From contig OZ316896.1 of assembly GCA_973895155.1 (NCBI GenBank), forward strand, positions 1 to 64,000: a stretch of 64,000 nucleotides of DNA, read 5' to 3'. Under the pieces are notes generated by a model. That model saw nothing but the letters and a program-made list of their open reading frames with translations. It was not told the DNA's origin and searched no databases. How positions within the stretch are numbered: position 1 is the first letter of the stretch; each line of letters begins with the position of its first letter. The stretch comes from Marsupella aquatica (taxonomy: Eukaryota; Marchantiophyta). The position numbers and the translations under genes are program-made. Of the stretch, positions 61,001-64,000 are shown piece after piece.

Positions 61001-61219
61001 CGACAGATGTCCTTTGGGACACCCCGAGTCACTATCAGTTGGATGGATGAACCACATATGGGCGAAACCCAATCAGATGATGGGTACACTTCTGACTTCT
61101 CAGATTCTACTCTCCTTATCAAAACTCCCAAGTTTGAATCTCTAGAAGTCGGATATCTTGATATCATGGAGGTCGAGGGTGACACACCAAGTAAAGGGAC
61201 TCTCCCACCAGTCTCCTGA
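58010..61219 (+). CDS. Ty3/gypsy Gag-protease polyprotein
   Basis: 1,069 codons, ATG to TGA, uninterrupted. The N-terminal region (1-220) is Ser/Pro-rich and basic. A retrotransposon Gag domain lies at about 225-390 (RYDTFKGTSKEDAETFLKEF ... KWYDRF ... WFINGLP). A Lys-rich then Ser/Asp-rich spacer (about 390-440) follows, then three CCHC zinc knuckles starting near residues 503, 596 and 622 (CTRC..GHYHHEC, CYNCGQPGHYSPEC, CGNCGKEGHLPVEC). An aspartic protease follows, with the active-site triad as Asp-Gly-Gly at residue 908 (VDGGSSVNIM) and LLGRPWL near 980. Gag packages the element RNA; the protease cuts the polyproteins. The first in-frame ATG is used as start. The stop is a lone TGA followed in the same frame by pol. 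Confidence 0.93.
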   Translation: MSDKGKRSWRLRQEEKARSEAPPTPLNPRGLLPEFQSPDYPTPGNVVERVTLIQRNEIEGTVDKPATSQPTIYKLRSRDVQYISPKPKKKEIDIAKPLRRTQSLDEYEGTPAFQIIGTGKTTNTRHESIIEGGIQQIESLKFNSDSPLLQRMPIDESVRLAEALPSLGYGSASSSLSAISTPNSVNSISPLTSQGSVTSTSSQSLRAYPPINPIPVPIRRPQMARNNIRYDTFKGTSKEDAETFLKEFEAAATSNGQTQDAEKATIFGGLLKKNAQKWYDRFPDKNDWGKTKTGFLDKYKEDGVEARAFARISQLTMKKHGSVRKYADKLLDLVDKYNPNTAKSTTRDWFINGLPSRIARYVRREGGTTFEEAQEAAQKYVDSEVSEKKRVKKDLKKGKRKDKKKKKKKKSSSSSESGDSDTTTTEGTSSDSGSSSSSSSSPSSDDADTKTKRMQKSTVPQKAKTLDKMMDSLTSKLNKLSVNAAIFKPTRKLPPTIRNNVWCTRCNNQGHYHHECPSLQRAVNYGEEEELLDYGDIYAVQAPFAGQYFPPAAGPTSWAQQKSAGPSSFNRPIPRPPMGPPGGYPPRGAPRVQGTCYNCGQPGHYSPECPYPKREVGYTPICGNCGKEGHLPVECPNPPKPKMMVRFAKEPVKEAPRPEEVRMIYSQENREQCSHVTIEAEAEEEVHNIYTQSLSGTIPDVDLEHLVQDHVVGMPNLRVQERDRVLETYATTRSKSHHEKKHGEDGSKRKKSSKQKSKTRIPAKEGIPKEDDPAYDRYDPKYFQPDISTEVKTQIHELTKDAPLLVERKEVPPELKKPEPKMTLVPTLKPKGYDIVDVVKSQPANITIGELLEDNPTYKKQLRTLLTGRRKRRKLPSVEALRLEWEDKGPPEIEVQIMGCVIPEVPVDGGSSVNIMTEETASNIGIHKFEKTLQVLRMADQSRVVPVGKLIGIDTIIGGLTFPLDFVVLRPEVPSSYPLLLGRPWLYKAKIKVDWHQRQMSFGTPRVTISWMDEPHMGETQSDDGYTSDFSDSTLLIKTPKFESLEVGYLDIMEVEGDTPSKGTLPPVS
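61217..61219 (+). promoter_or_regulatory. Single in-frame TGA between protease and reverse transcriptase
   Basis: Gag-pro and pol are in the same frame (all codons start at positions leaving remainder 2 on division by 3), with only TCC-TGA-CAT interrupting. Pol expression would need stop-codon readthrough, splicing across the stop as described for Ogre elements, or internal initiation at ATG 61250. Alternatively it is a CGA-to-TGA mutation. Confidence 0.6.
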
Positions 61220-64000
61220 CATGAGGAGAGGGCAGAGGAAGACACTCGGATGGGCGGAAATCACGATATAAGGAAGGCGCTCACCTGGGATGACATTTCA
61301 CCAAACGAAACAGATGGAATTGTCGATCTCCGAAAATGTCAGAAGATTGAGATCGAACCCGGAAAATTTTTAAATATCAGTAATCATATTGAAGGAGAGT
61401 TAAGGGAAAAATATATTGATTTGCTTACTCAGTATAAGGATGTATTTGCCTGGAGCCATAAAGACTTAAAAGGGATACCACCTCACTTGGGAGAGCACAG
61501 GATTGACTTAATTGAAGGAGCAGTTCCAGTAAGGCAAAGACAATATCGTTTGAACCCCAAATATTCTATGCTTGTCAAAGAGGAACTTGATAAGTTGACC
61601 GCTGCTGGTTTTATTTACCCAGTCCTTAGCAGTGAGTGGGTTTCACCCATTGTAATTGTTCCAAAGAAACCCGGACCAGATGGGAAGCCAAAAATCCGAG
61701 TATGTCAAGATTTCAGGAAGCTGAATGCTGCTACTAGAAAAGATCACTATCCCTTACCATTCATAGACCTTGTGTTGGATATGGTTGCTCTTCATGAACT
61801 TTATAGTTTCCTAGATGGATACTCCGGCTACAACCAGGTGTCAATCCGTGAGGAGGACAGAGACAAAACCACCTTCACTACGGATTGGGGAACGTATGCT
61901 TTTCGAGTTATGCCCTTTGGCCTGTGTAATGCACCTGGAACTTTCCAAAGGATTATGATGATTATTTTTCAGGATTTTCTCAGAAAATTCCTGGAAATCT
62001 TTATAGATGATTTTTGTGTTTATGGATCAGCCACCCAACACCTGGATCACTTAAGACAAACGTTCCAACGCTGTAGGGAATCACAGTTGTGTCTACATCC
62101 TGAGAAATGTTTCATTGGTATGAAGGAAGGTATTCTGTTAGGACATGTTATCTCCCAAAGAGGAATCGAAGTGGATGCAGAGAAAGTTCGAATTATTCTG
62201 GCATTACAACCCCCTGGAAATTTGAAGGCGTTGCGAGGCTTCCTAGGCTATGTGGGGTATTATAGAAGATTTATACGGAAGTATGCTGACCTTGCCATGC
62301 CTTTAACCCAGCTCCTTAAGAAGGACGTGGCATATGTATGGACTGCAGCAAGGCAAACAGCCTTTGAAGTTTTAAAAACCAAACTAACTGTTGCGCCCAT
62401 TCTACAACCACCGGATTGGCAGAAACCTTTTCATGTGTATATTGATGCCTCAGCTTTTTGTGTGGGCGCTGCCTTAAGTCAACTGGATGATGAGAAGAAA
62501 GACCACCCTATATATTATGCCAGTAGGCAAATGAATAGTGCTGAAAAGAATTATACGGTCACAGAGAGGGAGGCCTTAGCAGTCATTTTCTCTTGTAAAA
62601 AGTTCCGGCACTATCTTCTGGGTTATAAAACTATTTTCCACACGGATCATTCTTCTTTAAAATACCTAGTGAATCAGGCAGATTTAAGTGGGCGCATTGC
62701 TAGGTGGGTACTTCTTTTACAAGAATATGATTATGAGGTACAAGTTCGAGCCGGGAAACACCATGAGAATGCAGATTTCCTATCACGATTGCCTGGAGAT
62801 CCTAGTGCCGAACCTTTGTCTGATCAATTTCCGGACGAACAGCTATGGCATTTGGAAGGAGAAGAATCAAGGTACTTTGACATTGTTCAGATGCTTACTC
62901 ACGGAATTTATCCACCAGGGTTGAATGCAGAAGAAAAAGCTGTTTTCCTCTACAAAGTAGGACCATATACTATTGTGAGGGGTGTTCTATTTAAATTATT
63001 GCCAAATCAGAGACTTCACCGTTGCTTGGAAGCTCAAGAAGTTCCAAAGGTCATTTCAGCCTTACACACTGAAGCCTCCGGTGGACACTATGCCGTAAAT
63101 ACAACTGTTAAGAAAATTAAGGACGCTGGATTTTGGTGGCCTACCATGCATAAGGACACTTATAACTACATTCAAAGCTGTGACCCTTGTCAGCGAATAG
63201 GGAAGCCTACTGCAACATCAAAATGGCCTCTAACACCCATTTTGCCTCTAGCTCCATTTGAGAAATGGGGGATAGACTTTATTGGCCCCATTTCCCCTGC
63301 TGCTAGACGAAGTAGAAGCAGATATATCATTCTTGCTACGGACTACCTCACCAAATGGGTGGAGGCTAAGCATACTAGGAAGAATGACGCTGCCACAGCC
63401 GCCAATTTCTTATTTGAAAACATTATTACCCGGTATGGCTGTCCCTTGGAATTGGTAAGTGATCGAGGCCTGCACTTCCTTAATGAGACAATTGAGCTCA
63501 TCACTGAGAAATATCTGATTAAGCATCGAAAGACCACCCCTTATAATCCCCGAGCTAACGGATTGACTGAAAGAGCTAATGGGTTAATGGGAAAAATATT
63601 GAATAAAATGGTGGAAGCACATAAAACGGATTGGGACATCAAACTCCACTCTGCTTTATGGGCTTACAGAACTGCAGAAAAGATTACTACCTTGAGAACG
63701 CCCTTCTACTTAACTTTTGGTATGCATAGTGTTACCCCCATTGAATTTGAACTACCTACTGAACGGCTTCTGATCTCTGAGAGGTTACCTGAACTTGATA
63801 GTTTCCACACTAGGTTGGAAGTTCTGGATGAATTAGAAGAACATAGACTTCTAGCGTTACAGCATACCATACAACAACAGGATAAACGGAAGATGGCCTA
63901 TGATAAGAGGTTAAAAATACCGACACTACAGCCAGGAGATTTGGCGCTTGTGTATGACTCTAGGTATATGTTCTTCCCTGGGAAGCTTCACACTCACTGG
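61220..64000 (+). CDS. Ty3/gypsy pol: reverse transcriptase, RNase H, integrase (3' end beyond window)
   Basis: 927 codons are open from the TGA to the window edge; the first ATG is at 61250. The reverse transcriptase shows VCQDFRKLNAATRKDHYPLP, FLDGYSGYNQ, MPFGLCNAPGTFQ and the catalytic FIDD (Asp codons at 62006 and 62009), followed by FLGYVGYYRRFI. RNase H shows YIDAS, TEREALAV and FHTDHSSLKYL. Integrase shows the zinc-binding H-H-C-C region (about 63064-63195) and the DDE triad: Asp at 63275, Asp at 63461 and Glu at 63569, the last two separated by exactly 35 residues. I saw no second (archaeal-type) RNase H, which argues against the Ogre/Tat lineage. The sequence fits a non-chromoviral (OTA) clade near Athila or the moss/lycophyte-type clades. 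Confidence 0.93.

Noticed and set aside
58743-61245. Minus-strand ORFs of 61-102 codons inside gag-pro
   Set aside because: All are shadows of the intact + strand Gag-protease frame.
62688-63537. ORFs of 64-78 codons in other frames of pol
   Set aside because: Overlap the continuous RT-RNase H-integrase frame and lack motifs.
1-64000. tRNA or rRNA genes
   Set aside because: No cloverleaf-like A/B-box segment or conserved rRNA stretch was noticed; the tRNA-Asp match at 56069 is the primer binding site only. A tRNAscan/Rfam run would settle this.

Overview
This is eukaryotic nuclear DNA from a land plant, lying just inside a chromosome end. The telomeric repeat is of the plant type (CCCTAAA / TTTAGGG). 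The genes carry short GT-AG introns (115-445 nt). There is a PPR-type fragment and a plant-style Ty3/gypsy retrotransposon primed by tRNA-Asp. The phrasing of the PPR fragment, the compact introns of the SMC2 relic and the non-chromoviral character of the pol gene make a bryophyte (moss) or another early-diverging land plant plausible, but the species cannot be named from this window.

Region 1 (1-30381) is one large satellite array. The basic unit is a 121-bp C-rich monomer. Monomers are packed into higher-order repeats (HORs). Each HOR opens with a non-satellite head of about 370 bp that carries its own short CCCTAAA tract and several hairpins, and closes with a degenerate monomer. Eleven HORs begin at 1, 2416, 4618, 7033, 9114, 12616, 15032, 17447, 19862, 25058 and 29864, holding about 209 regular monomers. 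Several 2,415-bp HORs look identical by eye. At 29946 and again at 30464 the head's telomeric seed expands into a real telomeric tract and the rest of the head is lost.

Region 2 (30464-32361) is a degenerate telomeric tract (CCCTAAA with CCCTCAA). It passes into a C/A/T minisatellite; together they contain no G on the + strand for 1,260 nt. Then come copies of a dispersed repeat and a short TTTAGGG tract in the opposite orientation.

Region 3 (32362-54116) is gene-poor. Its main object is a 5.7-kb unprocessed pseudogene of the condensin subunit SMC2 on the minus strand, with 13 recognisable exon segments, truncated after the hinge, frameshifted, and carrying four nonsense codons, all explicable as C-to-T changes. 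Next to it lie a broken PPR fragment and an unrecognised broken reading frame. The rest is intergenic DNA with several minisatellites and a second copy of the dispersed repeat.

Region 4 (54117-64000) is a large Ty3/gypsy LTR retrotransposon on the + strand, cut by the right edge. It has a probable 5' LTR, a tRNA-Asp primer binding site, an extra ORF upstream of gag, an intact gag-protease ORF of 1,069 codons, and a same-frame pol (RT, RNase H, integrase) after a single TGA. An orphan 263-codon ORF sits just upstream of the LTR.

The strongest candidate for something undescribed is the telomere-associated HOR: a satellite cassette with a built-in telomere seed, extreme homogeneity, a potential G-quadruplex in each monomer, and two junctions that look like healed chromosome ends.
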